Shown: positions 1-9,736 of the stretch, in pieces
How the letters are laid out: the number at the start of each line of letters is the position of its first letter
Numbering within the stretch: position 1 is the first letter of the stretch
Made by a program: the position numbers and the translations under genes
The notes under the pieces: generated by a model
What the model was told of the DNA's origin: nothing
Database searches by the model: none
Seen by the model: only the letters and a program-made list of their open reading frames with translations
Assembly (NCBI GenBank): GCA_030323885.1
Contig: CM059192.1
Span: 2,101,934-2,165,933, forward strand
DNA from: Branchipolynoe longqiensis
Taxonomy: Eukaryota > Annelida > Polychaeta > Phyllodocida > Polynoidae
Direction of reading: 5' to 3'
Length of the DNA: 64,000 nucleotides

Positions 1-224
1 GCCAAGCTGCGCGCGCATACATAATGTTTATCAACATTGAAATAGGTCTATATGGCTTCAGAGTTAACTAATTTTACATGTCTACACTTCAAATATCTCA
101 AAGGTTAACCATTTAAAATAAAAGTGACGTCAAACTAGAGTAAGGTAGATTACAACAATCAATTGAATATATTTATCTCAGAAAAATGGCAGAAACCCGA
201 AACCATCGGACTATACAAGTTTAA
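1..224. mobile_element. M1 MITE, right-half copy truncated at the left
   Basis: Contains TTTACATGTCTACACTTC, TATATTTATCTCAGAAAAAT and the ACCATCGGACTATACAAG end followed by TTTAA. The left half is missing or outside the window. Confidence 0.7.
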
Positions 225-313
225 ATGTTGACGTGTACTACTTTGTTGAGGGGGATCTGGAAAAATAGTAATCTTTGTATGACCATGAAAATGTTGAACG
301 CCTTTGATGGCCC

Positions 314-666
314 TTAAAGCTGCATAGTCCGATGAAATATCAAATTTTCAAAACCAAACTAATTATCTAGATTTGATTTTACATATCTGACTTAGATACT
401 GATGCACTTATTAAGCATTTGTTTCTGCACAGAAGGCAATACTGAATCAATTTAACAGAACCTGTTACTGTAGAAGTCTATGGTGTCAGAGTTTTGGCAA
501 GCTTGCCAAAACTAATTTTCCATGTTTGAACTCAAAATATCTCAAAAGTTTACCATTTAAAATAAGTAACTTTGAACTAATGTAAAGTAGATACTAGTGA
601 TCGATCTAATATATTTATCTCAGAAAAAATACAGAAAATCAAAACCATCGGACTATGCAACTTTAA
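314..666. mobile_element. M1 MITE, full copy with TTAA ends
   Basis: TTAA at both edges (314-317 and 663-666) and terminal inverted repeats AGCTGCATAGTCCGATG / CATCGGACTATGCAACT. The interior has no coding potential. TTAA duplications occur with piggyBac- and Kolobok-type transposases; no transposase of either kind is here. Confidence 0.85.
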
Positions 667-669
667 TAT

Positions 670-824
670 CAGGTCTCTATTTCCTATTGGCTGTGCCTGC
701 TCTATGTACTGCCGAGTCACCCACCAAGTCTCAGCCCTGCTTGGGGTTTTACAACCTAGGATTATCTGTAGGTAATAACAGAACAGTGGCTGAAGTGGGT
801 TTATATCTGGAAGAGGTACACGTG
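670..824. other. Unassigned sequence before the RTE-like LINE
   Basis: Unique-looking 155 bp; no domain, repeat or signal found. It might be a further truncated element. Confidence 0.3.
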
Positions 825-838
825 AAGGGATTTTCAAT

Positions 839-1969
839 ATGAGAATGATTTGTGAACGTTATTGTGAAATGAACCAGGATGTGTATGCCTGCTTTATTGA
901 CTATGAGAAGGCCTTCGACCGAGTCAATCATGAACTGTTAATCAAATGTTTACAAGATATTGGTGTCAATGGCAAAGACATTAAACTAATTGTGAACTTA
1001 TACTGGACACAACGTGCATTTATAAAAATGGAGCAGGGCCTATCGGATGAAGTTATGATTAAACGAGGAGTTCGACAGGGGTGTGTATTGTCACCATGTC
1101 TATTTAACCTGTACACAGAGATGATTTTCAGACACATTGAAGATTGCAAGGGAGTGACAATAGGTGGCATGAACGTCAACAATCTTAGATATGCCGATGA
1201 CAGTGTAATACTAGCAGACAGTGAGAAAAACCTACAAGATATAGTGAATAGAATCAATAAAGCTGGAATACTATTCAACATGAAGATGAATGCCAGGAAG
1301 ACCAAAACAATGGTTATAAGTAAAAAGACAGATAAACCAAATGTCAATATAACCATAGATGGCACAAACATAGAACAAGTATCCGAATTCATATATCTCG
1401 GACAAAAGATTACAAATGATGGGAGATGTGAGGAAGAAATTAAAAGAAGGATAACAATAGCCCGAACAACATTCTCCAAAATGTATAGAGTGTTAACAAC
1501 AAGTAAGATATTAATACAAACAAGGAAGCGTATTCTTCAGTGTTATGTGTGGTCTACTCTAATGTATGGGGCTGAGACATGGACAATCTCTAAGAAAATG
1601 TACAAACGTTTAGCAGCATTTGAGATGTGGACTTATCGAAGGATGATGAAAATATCATGGACAAAGAAGATCACCAACAAAGAAGTTCTCAGAAAAATTA
1701 AAAATAAGAAAAGCTTGTTTGCCACTATACAGACAAAGAAACTTATTTATTTTGGCCACATCATTCGTCAGAGTTCAATATACCGTACATTGTTGGAAGG
1801 GAAGGTGAATGGCAGCAGAGGGAGAGGGAGACCAAGAACATCATGGTTTACAAATATTTCACAGTGGACAGGCTTGAATTATTCACAGTCTATCAGAACA
1901 GCACACCATCGGGACAAGTGGAGAACCATTGCATCCAACCCTCGACTAGAGGACGGAACTATTGATTGA
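839..1969 (+). CDS. LINE reverse transcriptase, 5'-truncated (RTE-like, family L-R)
   Basis: The 376-residue frame covers most of a non-LTR reverse transcriptase and its C-terminus. Visible RT blocks are FIDYEKAFDRVNH (residues about 20-32), GVRQGCVLSPCLFNLY (about 83-98), RYADDSVI catalytic block (about 117-124), then thumb and the tail motif GRGRPRTSWF near residue 333. The stop is followed at once by an ATTG-repeat tail with almost no 3' UTR, a layout typical of RTE-type elements. Homology seems to start near 825 (GIFNMRMI), so endonuclease and N-terminal RT are missing and no promoter is expected. A second, shorter copy is at 63308-63645 with the same tail. Clade assignment is an inference; a phylogeny of the RT domain would settle it. 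Confidence 0.85.
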   Translation: MRMICERYCEMNQDVYACFIDYEKAFDRVNHELLIKCLQDIGVNGKDIKLIVNLYWTQRAFIKMEQGLSDEVMIKRGVRQGCVLSPCLFNLYTEMIFRHIEDCKGVTIGGMNVNNLRYADDSVILADSEKNLQDIVNRINKAGILFNMKMNARKTKTMVISKKTDKPNVNITIDGTNIEQVSEFIYLGQKITNDGRCEEEIKRRITIARTTFSKMYRVLTTSKILIQTRKRILQCYVWSTLMYGAETWTISKKMYKRLAAFEMWTYRRMMKISWTKKITNKEVLRKIKNKKSLFATIQTKKLIYFGHIIRQSSIYRTLLEGKVNGSRGRGRPRTSWFTNISQWTGLNYSQSIRTAHHRDKWRTIASNPRLEDGTID

Positions 1970-2065
1970 TTGAGCTGAAGTCAGCTGTCTTTAACACGCA
2001 TATGGATGGGGTGGGAATTAACCATGACACCATCTTTCTGTACGAAAAGATGAACGTGCTTGTTT

Positions 2066-2260
2066 GTTTGTTGGACTGACTTGTGACAGTCCAACATCGT
2101 TATAATGCTGCCCCACTGCGAGACCGGGCCGTTGGCACCTACCCATTCTCCCATTCAGTCAGATTATCCAAATAGTAATCAAATAAGTCTTTACGATATC
2201 CTAGTAATACTAAACGCCAGACTTGGCAGCGACAAGACAAATAGTATTAGTTTGGTAAGT
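2066..2260 (-). mobile_element. SINE S1, degenerate body fragment
   Basis: Retains the ACAAGTC, TATAAT/GCTGCCCCACTG and CCATTCAGTCAGATTATCC equivalents of the S1 body in order, with many differences. The head is missing. Old copy downstream of the RTE-like LINE. Confidence 0.55.
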
Positions 2261-2536
2261 TATTACGTTGATTCCGGCGGAGTTCAAAGCGACAACCTAA
2301 GGCCGTCTATCCACAGACTGTTCCCTTGTGATGCTTGTGACCTTCTGACGCACCACACAGACAATAAACATGTTCATTCTCTATAGTCCCTGTCAGTACG
2401 TCACATGTGCCGAACACAAGGCAATAAGGTCACAAGGTCACAAGCAAACACGGAATAAGGGAACACGCCACAAGGGAAACAGTCTATGGAAACACGACTT
2501 AAGGCGCAGGGAAAGCAGCCAGCGCTCTTCTCAGTT

Positions 2537-2897
2537 TGGTTTGTTTGTTGTTGTTTTACTACTTACGTCCAAGCATCATCATATCAGGACGGGTACCGAC
2601 TTGTGACAGTGCGCACTCATGGCGACTTTATAGTGCTGCCCCAATGGGAAATCAGGCCACCAGTACCATGACCTGATATCCCACTCAGTCACATTATCCT
2701 GACACTCAGCGAACCAGTCCTTGCCCTATCCTAATCATGCCGAGCACCAGGCTAGAAAGTGACAAGTCTCAATTTTCAAGTCATTGGTTTGACTCGACCA
2801 GGGTTCGAACCCACATACTCATGGGTTTGGATCCCCCGATCTCCCAAAACAGGGGACGGACGCTCAACTCATTCGGCCACCCGGTCTGGTCTCCCAG
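2537..2897 (-). mobile_element. SINE family S1 copy, head type A
   Basis: Minus-strand tRNA-headed SINE. Head: GGTGGCCGAATGAGTT (A-box-like) and GGGTTCGAACCC (B box), with an extra stem-like segment between them. Body: GTCGAGTCAAACCAATGACT, GACTGAGTGGGATATCAGG, GGCAGCACTATAAAGTCGCC, and GATATGA near the end. Tail: AAC-rich. At least ten further copies are in the window. Confidence 0.85.
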
Positions 2898-2991
2898 TTC
2901 GGTGTCACAGCTAGTTACCCCCAGTGTCTACATACAAGGGCTATACAATCGCCCCACAGCGCCCTCTATCGGAATAGTTGTGAAGCTTTAC

Positions 2992-3157
2992 CAGGTCGGA
3001 CTGTGGGCTGTAGGTGAGGTCCGTCAGCGTCTCAACAGCCATCCAGTCAACCGGCAGCGGGTTCGGCCCGAACTGCTTCACGATGAAGTAGTCCTCCGGG
3101 AACAGGTCCTGCGACAGCGCGTTGTCACCGATTAACACCTGGTCGTCATTTCCGACT
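2992..3157 (-). CDS. RYK: RYK/Derailed-like receptor, activation-segment exon with DNA in place of DFG
   Basis: A 166-bp exon, phase 2 in and phase 0 out. It encodes VGNDDQVLIGDNALSQDLFP, then EDYFIVKQFGPNPLPVDWMA and VETLTDLTYSPQSDL. D-N-A-L-S-x-D-L-F-P is a RYK hallmark: the DFG metal-binding motif of active kinases is replaced by DNA. V-x-W-M-A-x-E-T/S-L is the APE-region equivalent, and the exon stops at SDL, where RYK continues with V/L-W-x-F-G. The acceptor is TGCCTACAG above 3157 and the donor CTG|GTAAAG below 2992. The remaining C-lobe exon(s) are not between 1 and 2991, which is filled with a LINE, SINEs and MITE pieces, so the gene probably continues beyond the left edge. Confidence 0.92.
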
Positions 3158-3750
3158 CTGTAGGCAGAACACACACCAGAGTCGTGTTCAACTAGGCGTC
3201 TCAGAGAAATTCCAAATGCCACGCTACTCTGAAGGGCATTTAAGCAGTTGGGTGACTCGAAAATGGCGGCCTCCATAGCATGCACTTTCTGTAGCCATTT
3301 GCAATTGGAAGAACAGCTATGATTAGCTGACACACACTGGCATTTTTGCGGGGGGGGGGGGCGGGGGTGTGTTTTCACCTCCTACTCGAAAAGCTCAATG
3401 TCTCAGGAGTCAACTCTGAGGCACATGCCAAACGTAAATTGGCAAAAATGCTGAGTCGACTTTGAGGTGTACCCTGACAGCGTCAGGCAAAGGCGCCCAG
3501 GTGATCGATATGGACTGGGATGATCAGTTTGAAGGGGGTTGATACAGACTGGGATGGTCAGGTTTAAAGTGTGGATATGGACTGGGATGAGGCAAAATAC
3601 CAAATATTTACTGTGTTCAGTTCTCTAGCGAATTTTTGTTATAGTGAAATAGCGAAATAGTGAATGGTAGACAGGAAGTGTGAACACTTATTTCTCTCTC
3701 ATTTTTGCTTGAGTGCAAGTAAATATGCAACACAAGGAATAATTAGTAGC
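3158..3750. other. RYK intron sequence with polyG run and short repeat
   Basis: Contains a G-run (3350-3362) and three diverged GGACTGGGATGATCAG-type repeats (3508-3595). Nothing else seen. Confidence 0.5.
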
Positions 3751-3754
3751 ATGT

Positions 3755-4165
3755 GGTGAATCAGGGGTCAAATTTCCCTGGATCATCAGCCCATGCCTTT
3801 TCTAATCTGTTCTTGAATGAATTTATTGACTTGGCATCAATAACATTTTGTGAGAGACTGTTCCATATATTTATGATCCTGTTTGAGAAACTGTGTTGCC
3901 TTAACTTTGAAATGGCTCTGGGTTTTACTAGTTTGAGAGTATGGCCCCAACTGCCTTCTCTTTTATTCAAGGCGAAAAATTGTTTCATATCTATTTAATC
4001 AAAACCTTTCATAATTTTAAATACTTCAATTATGTCACTTCTTTTCCTTCTGTAGGAAAGGGTAGGAAGTTTCAATTCCCTAAGCCTTTGTTCATAGGGT
4101 AATTCCTTTATAACTGCAACTAATTTCATTGCACGTCTCTGAACCTTTTCGATCCACCTAAACAC
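3755..4165 (-). pseudogene. LINE reverse transcriptase C-terminal fragment (CR1/Jockey-like)
   Basis: On the minus strand the frame reads VQRRAMKLVAVIKELPYEQR, then LRELKLPTLSYRRKRSD and a C-terminal block with SFSNRIINIWNSLSQNVIDA and SFKNRLEKAW. These are the usual C-terminal blocks of CR1/Jockey-superfamily LINE ORF2 proteins (Q.RA.K.V, L..RR..DL, NRV...WN.LP..VV.A.S...FK..LD). An in-frame TAA (after KGFD, near 3995) interrupts it. No RT catalytic block is present. It lies in the intron between the 3.0- and 5.6-kb RYK exons and is unrelated to the other LINE families here. Confidence 0.8.
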
Positions 4166-4261
4166 AATTAATGAAGACACTATAAAAGCAACCCGCGGCC
4201 CTAGTGTGAAGTTCATCCGCTGGGTGGCGCCAGCACTAAGTGGCATTGGTGTGCACAATGC

Positions 4262-4615
4262 GAGGGTTTTGAGTTTCTGGCAACTTTTTCTTTTAGATAA
4301 ATGTGTTAGGTTGGTATAACCAACTTCACAAGTAACATCTAGTTTATAGGGGTAACTTTGCAGATATTCAAAGTGAAAACATGCAAAATTCATTTTGGTG
4401 TGCACATTGAAATTCTGGACATAAATAGCCTTTGTTGGTTCTTTTTCGAGCACAGCAGCACAGCAGCACAGCAGCACAGCAACCCAGCAGCACAGCAGCA
4501 CGGCATTGGGCCACCAAAGTGTGATAACTGTCTAATGACTGCCGGTATCTAAGTTTGGACTTGTAGGATCAATTCTAGCCAAATGTTTTTGTTTGGAAAA
4601 GTTTATGCTTTTATC
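4262..4615. mobile_element. M1 MITE, degenerate copy with CAGCA microsatellite
   Basis: Left part GGTTTTGAGTTTCTGGCAAC, middle TTGCAGATATTCAAAGTGAA, then a CAGCACAGCAGCA run (4450-4502), then GGTATCTAAGTTTGGA. The right end merges with the palindromic array at about 4615. Confidence 0.65.
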
Positions 4616-4617
4616 AG

Positions 4618-4948
4618 GTCATCTGATGTATAACCTGTTATACATCAGATGATCTGATGTATAATGTGTTTTACATAAGATTATCTGAAGTATGATGTCT
4701 TATACATCAGATGATCTGATGTATAACCTGTTATACATCAGATGATCTGATGTATAATGTGTTATACATAAGATTATCTGATGTATGATGTCTTATACAT
4801 CAGATGATCTGATGTATAACCTGTTATACATCAGATGATGTGATGTATAATGTGTTATACATCAGACCATCTGATGTATAATGTGTTATACATCAGATCA
4901 TCTGATGTATAACGTGTTAGACATCAGATCATCTGATGTATAACCTGT
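4618..4948. repeat. 31-bp palindromic minisatellite (about 10 units)
   Basis: The unit TTATACATCAGATGATCTGATGTATAA plus a 4-base spacer, period 31 bp. Each unit is itself an inverted repeat (ATACATCAGAT/ATCTGATGTAT). The spacers cycle CCTG, TGTG, TGTC in the first part, giving a 93-bp higher-order period (TAACCTG at 4631, 4724, 4817). Confidence 0.88.
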
Positions 4949-5244
4949 TACACAAATATCATTTAGTTAGTTAGTGGTGATTGCTTAGTGCTGTGTTGTC
5001 AGCAAAGTCCATAATCATGGTGAGAAATGGTCAAATCTTATTCACTTATTATCAGGTCATTGCTTTTACACACGATCAACTAAGTGTCGAGAGACACTTT
5101 TGAAGTTAAAAGCTCATAATTACCAATAAATTCGAGGCCATGTAAAATTCTAGATAATAATTTAATGAGTGTCTATTAGCACATAATTGATTGCCTGCCT
5201 TTACATCTAAAAGCGATGGTTTGAACAAAAAACTAATATTTCTC

Positions 5245-5312
5245 GCAGTGAATATGGCCTATGCTGCCAACAAGGCGTAAAGCAACCACCAATCAATCAA
5301 TCAATCAATACA
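5245..5312 (-). mobile_element. Short element end with ATTG tail
   Basis: On the minus strand TATTGATTGATTGATTGG is followed by TGGTTGCTTTACGCCTTG, ending near the GCAGTGAATATGG sequence. A simple-repeat-tailed SINE or LINE end using the same tail type as the RTE-like LINE. Small and uncertain. Confidence 0.4.
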
Positions 5313-5551
5313 AATTGAAGATATCGTTCTTCCTGAATTAGTGAAAAGTGTTATAATGAACTATATAAGGCGATGTAGTCCCGCTGCCCTCAATAAGGCT
5401 AGGATCGCTTCTTAAAATATTATGTAGGACAGAGCCTAAAACGTGTAGTGCTTGCTATTTGCTATTTCCACACTAAGGCTACATTATAGATACATTATTG
5501 GAGTGACCTTTTAATTTAAGATATAGGTCAGCTGAAAAGAAAGGAACTCAC

Positions 5552-5661
5552 AGGCAGTTGCGGGTAGCAATGTCGCGATGCACGAATCCTTCTTTGGAGA
5601 GGTACACTAGACCCTCGGCAACTCCAAGACCCATCTGGAGCAGACTCTTCACGGTGAGGTG
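5552..5661 (-). CDS. RYK: RYK/Derailed-like receptor, catalytic-loop exon (HRDIATRN)
   Basis: A 110-bp exon, phase 0 in and phase 2 out, encoding [20 protein letters not shown] followed by [16 protein letters not shown] and two bases of the next codon. The HRD-x-A-x-R-N pattern is the tyrosine-kinase catalytic loop. As I recall, the human RYK loop reads HKD, so this protein is closer to an active-kinase loop than the vertebrate one. The acceptor is CTCTTGGCAG and the donor CT|GTGAGT. The apparent longer open frame on this strand is in a different phase and is not the coding frame. Confidence 0.9.
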
Positions 5662-5754
5662 CTGCCAAGAGATCACAACACAGCACACCCATCATTATCT
5701 GTGTCCATAACTCAAACAATCAGCACAGAAAAAAACAATGCAAACTGGTGTTCT

Positions 5755-6060
5755 CTGTGGTGGAGTGGTTAGACTTAGAGTGACTGACTTTTTTCTAGGT
5801 CAGACTCCTAATCTGAAGGTTGGTGGTTTGATTCCCCTTGCCATTACCATGGCCAATTTGGATTTCTACCTCTGTGTATAACTTACAGTGTCATCAAAGG
5901 CCAGTTGCTTTCATACCATGTCTATGTGGTGTGGGAGGTTAAAAATCACTTGGGTCGGTAAAAGTGTCAGCTCGGGCTTTCTATCGACCAACTGTCTAAT
6001 GGTGAAAACCAGACTATTCAGACTTATCCATGATAAGCAGTATAAATCTTCAATAAAAAA
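5755..6060 (+). mobile_element. Putative SINE family S4
   Basis: The start resembles a tRNA-like promoter: GGTGGAGTGGTTAGACTTAG (A box) and GGTTGGTGGTTTGATTCC (B box). An AT-rich body and a TTCAATAAAAAAAA end follow. Single copy here; no duplication found. It lies upstream (minus sense) of the 5.6-kb RYK exon. Confidence 0.5.
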
Positions 6061-6144
6061 AAACTGTTATTTTTCCCAAATACATTAAAGACTGGGTAGA
6101 ACACAACTCTGAACTGCACTCCCATCAAATTGTCTCCATCACAG

Positions 6145-6562
6145 CTTTGTTTGTAGTTTGTTTGTAGTTTGTTTATAGTTTGTTGTAGTTTTGTTGTTGT
6201 TTGTTTGTTGGTTGTTTGTTGTTTGTTTGTTGTTTGTTTGTTGTTGTTTTACGTTCTAGCAACATCTAAGGTCATATCAGGACGGGTACCGACTTGTGAC
6301 AGTACAAACTCATGGCGACTTCATAGTGATATCCCACTGGGAAATAAGGCTGCTGGCACAATGACCCAATATCCCACTGAGTCACATTATCCTGACACTA
6401 AGCTAACCAGTCCTTGCCCTATCCTATTAATGCAGAGCGCCTGGCTAGGAAGTGACAAGTATCAATTTGATAAGTCATTGGTTAGACTCGACCTGGAACT
6501 GAACTCCCGATCTCCCGCACGCGAGGCCCGCGCTCTACCGATTTGGCCACCGCGCCCGATGA
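6145..6562 (-). mobile_element. SINE S1 copy, head type B
   Basis: Body and tail as in S1, with an expanded tail of TTTG/TTGTTG units. The tRNA-like head differs from type A: GGTGGCCAAATCGGTAGAGC with GCGGGCCTCGCG and GGGAGTTCAGTTCC, lacking the extra segment. It abuts the M2 MITE at 6587. Confidence 0.82.
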
Positions 6563-6586
6563 GAGACTACACTAATATACTGACCA

Positions 6587-7394
6587 GGGGCCATATGTAT
6601 GTGTCGGAGTTAGCGCTGCGAAGCTGGTTTTCGGCGGGTTTACCGGGTTAGCGGCGATAACTCCGTATGTATGTGTCGGCATTAGACAAACACTGCGAGC
6701 TTAAAGTCGCCTGCACTAACCCCAAGCCATAGGATGGTTAACGTCGATGTTAGGGACCGATTATGCCCAAATCTATTCAATGCGATCATATTTAACAGAA
6801 TTACATACGCAATAAGTGAAATTTAATCAAATTAACCCTAAAATCGAACCGTTATTAACGCATAACGCCGCATTGGCGGCGTTATGCACATTGTCGAATC
6901 GACAAAAGTAAAGTAAACAAATTGCCGCTGCCGCAGCGACATCGAAATCCATACTGTCCAACGTCAACTAAACATGGCTGCCGCCGTCGCGGCCGTATCG
7001 GCGGCAATATATTAGGCCCAAATCTATTAAATGCTGTCATATTTAACAGAATTACATACGCAATAAGTGAAATTTAATCAAATTAACCCTAAAATCGAAC
7101 CGTTATTAACGCTGCCGCCGCATTGGCCGTGTAATTCATATTGTCGAATCGACGAATGTAAACTAAACAAACTGCCGCCGCCGCAGCGACGTCGATATCC
7201 ATACTGCCAGAACGCCGCCGCATCGGCGGCAATATATTAGGCCCAAATCTATTCAATGCAATCATATTTAACTAACCCCGCCGCGCTTTGGACACATACA
7301 TACCCCGTGACACATCTGGAACACCGGCGTTAGATAACCCAGGACCCGCCGTTAACACCGAAGCCGATAAAAAGTTGCTCATACATATGGCCCC
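6587..7394. mobile_element. M2 TIR element, copy with GGGGCCATATGTATG ends
   Basis: A perfect 15-bp inverted repeat: GGGGCCATATGTATG at 6587 and CATACATATGGCCCC ending 7394. The interior contains a phrase with TTTAACAGAATTACATACGC repeated (about 6790, 7045) plus CG-rich GCCGCCGC blocks. CCAGG and CCAGC adjoin the two ends. No open frame worth calling. Confidence 0.82.
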
Positions 7395-7509
7395 AGCAAG
7401 CTAAGGACCTAAAGAGGGTTTCACGAACTGAAAACAGGTCCACTATGTACTACTAAGGTCTCCTTAGGTAACCAGCACAACACAACCAGCGAATGTGTAA
7501 ACACACAGC

Positions 7510-7672
7510 AGTAACCAAATTAATTTGGCATGTTTACTCTTCAAATATCTCCAAAGTTAGCAATTTAAAATCAAAGTTACTTCAAGGTCCTGTAAGGTAG
7601 ATAGATATACTAACGATCAACCTAATATATTTATTTCAGAAAATGAGAGAAACTCAAAACCATTAGAGTAAC
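7510..7672. mobile_element. M1 MITE, right-half fragment
   Basis: CTTCAAATATCTCCAAAGTT, AATATATTTATTTCAGAAAA and CAAAACCATTAGAGTAAC match the M1 right half; the left half is absent. Confidence 0.65.
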
Positions 7673-8048
7673 AAACTGACATTTATATAACGCTTGCCTA
7701 ACTCCAACTGAACAGACCCTACATTAAGACTTACTCCAACTTTACCAAATGAATACAAAAGATAATTTCTGCTTACATTCTAAATACCACATAAATACTC
7801 ACATTGATCTGACTGAAATAGATCTAGTCATATGACACTACTGTTGCCATATTGCTACAGAACTTGTGGGTTACAGAATTTCATCTTGTTATATGCTGCA
7901 GATTGTGTATTCAACAGTTACTCTATATACCATTTTTGTGTAAGTAATCCTGAATTGAAAAATGGCTGGAAGACCAGAACTTTGGCACTGACAAAAGACT
8001 TATTCAGCAGAATAAAGATATTTACAAAAAAACCCGTCTTTACAATAC
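7673..8048. other. RYK intron, nothing recognised
   Basis: AT-rich sequence downstream of the 8.0-kb exon donor. A 77-codon open frame at 7832-8065 shows no family signature and runs into the antisense of the exon; not called. Confidence 0.45.
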
Positions 8049-8230
8049 CTTTTTGTAGTCAGTGATGTAATGGTACAGCACGCCTTTATCAGTGCGTGGG
8101 ACGAGTAAGTAGGGCTGTTCGTTCCTGATGATGAGTCCGATCAGCGAAAGCACATGCGGATTCTCAAAGTGGCGAAATGGGAGTCCATCCTCGATGAACT
8201 GCTGCAGGATGGACGGTGAACACCCCTCAC
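8049..8230 (-). CDS. RYK: RYK/Derailed-like receptor, kinase-like N-lobe exon
   Basis: A 182-bp exon entering in phase 1 and leaving in phase 0. It encodes the alpha-C helix to hinge part of the N-lobe: ILQQFIEDGLPFRHFENPHV, then LSLIGLIIRNEQPYLLVPRT and a hinge ending in YHYITDYKK. The H-x-H/N-x-x-x-L-x-G-L pattern and the hydrophobic stretch before the hinge fit RYK and other receptor tyrosine kinase-like proteins. The acceptor is CTTGTGCAG above 8230 and the donor is AAG|GTATTG below 8049. The reading frame continues exactly from the 11.6-kb exon and into the 5.6-kb exon. The intron upstream contains a SINE, an M1 MITE and a LINE. Confidence 0.88.
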
Positions 8231-8362
8231 CTGCACAAGGAGTATACTCGACTGAGACGCAGATTACAGCCCTCATGCCCTCCCCTCTGCTGTTGGAAGA
8301 TGCAATAACATGTTCCATAGTTCATCATCCCAGTTTTATTTAGGCTGCTGTGTTACAAATCT

Positions 8363-8684
8363 GTTGTTTGTTGGAGTTTTACATCCTGGCAACATCTAAG
8401 GTCATATCAGGACAGGTATCGACTTGTGACAGTGCACACTCATGGTGACTTTATAGTGCTGCCCCACTGGAAAATCAGGCTGCCAGCACCATGATCTGAT
8501 ATCCCACTCAGTCACATTATCCTGACACTGAGCTAACCAGTCCTTACCCTATCCTATTAATGCCGCCACCAGGATAGGAAGCGACAAATAATTTTTAAGT
8601 CATTGGTTTGACTCGACCTGGAATTTAACTCCAAATCTCCTGCACGGGAGGCTGCGCTACACCGATTCGGCCACCTCGCCAAGT
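8363..8684 (-). mobile_element. SINE S1 copy, head type B
   Basis: Full S1 body with a short GTTGTTTGTTGGAG tail. The head reads GAGGTGGCCGAATCGGTGTA. Located just upstream (minus sense) of the 8.2-kb RYK exon. Confidence 0.82.
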
Positions 8685-8715
8685 CAGCTGTAACTCAGCC
8701 ATTGATTAAACTGCT

Positions 8716-9070
8716 TCAGTATGATGGTTTTGCGCTCGTGCCATTTTATGAGATAAATACATTAGATTGATCGTTATAATATATTTCATTTTAGTTCGAA
8801 GTAACTTTTATTTGAAGTGACTAACTTTGGAGATATTTGAAGTGAAAATAAGCCTTTAAAAAATTTACTTTGGTGTGCACGTCAAAATACTGACACCATT
8901 GGCTTCAGCAGTAACAGGTTCTATTAAATTGACTTAGGCTGCCATTCTATGCAGCATCAAATTTTAGTAAGCGAACCAGTATTTAAGTTTGATATGTAGA
9001 ATCAAATCTAGATTAAGTGTTTCAGTTTAGAAAATATTATGCTTTAAGCAGACTATGCAGCTTCAGCAAA
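8716..9070. mobile_element. M1 MITE, diverged copy
   Basis: TGATGGTTTTG near the left, GAAGTAACTTTTATTTGAAG, AACAGGTTCTATTAAATTGA in the middle and GCAGACTATGCAGCTT at the right end. Full length but without clear TTAA. Confidence 0.75.
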
Positions 9071-9736
9071 ATCTTTCCCGCAATTTGTCATTCCTCAGTT
9101 GGCCATCTCACTGCTGCTTTTTGCATTTGCGGCTCCCGACATTCCAAACCCGAGGCCAGTCAGTGCTCTACTGATTAGCCCCCATGCCTCGTTTACAATT
9201 CTGTATTGCTCTGTATCAGCAATATTATTCAAGTTTTATAGCCTGATGAAGCTTTTTCTTTTTTCAAAACTAAACCACATATCATCTACATTTCAATTCA
9301 ATTCAATTCTTTTATTTTAACTCTCTGCAAGGTATGTTTACAATAAACTGAGGTGATACAATCAATGCATACAAATTCCTTACAGACAGAAAGGATCCCA
9401 GAAAAGCGATGCTTATCTAGCTGGTCTCCATGATGTGAATGAACAAATGATGACAATAACAAATTATTAAACTTAAGCTACATTTTTAACTAATGATTAT
9501 GATGAGATACTGATGCGTCTCTTCACAGTTAGTAAAAAACAAAGTAATGATAGGAATATTATATGGATATTGTGTCATGGATTCATGTACTTACATGCAG
9601 TATCAGTAGTTATTTTGCATGTATGTTAATAGGGGTAAATCTTATGTTCTTTGCCATAGCCACTTGATATTTTAAATTATGCGACTAGTTAATAACAACT
9701 ATATCCTATTATATATATTCTTTACTGGTAATCGAT

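Noticed and set aside
2101..2671. Open frames of 61-93 codons around 2.1-2.7 kb
   Set aside because: They follow degenerate and intact SINE S1 sequence.
5528..5719. 63-codon minus-strand open frame over the 5.6-kb exon
   Set aside because: It is out of phase with the conserved HRDIATRN frame, which fits both neighbouring exons.
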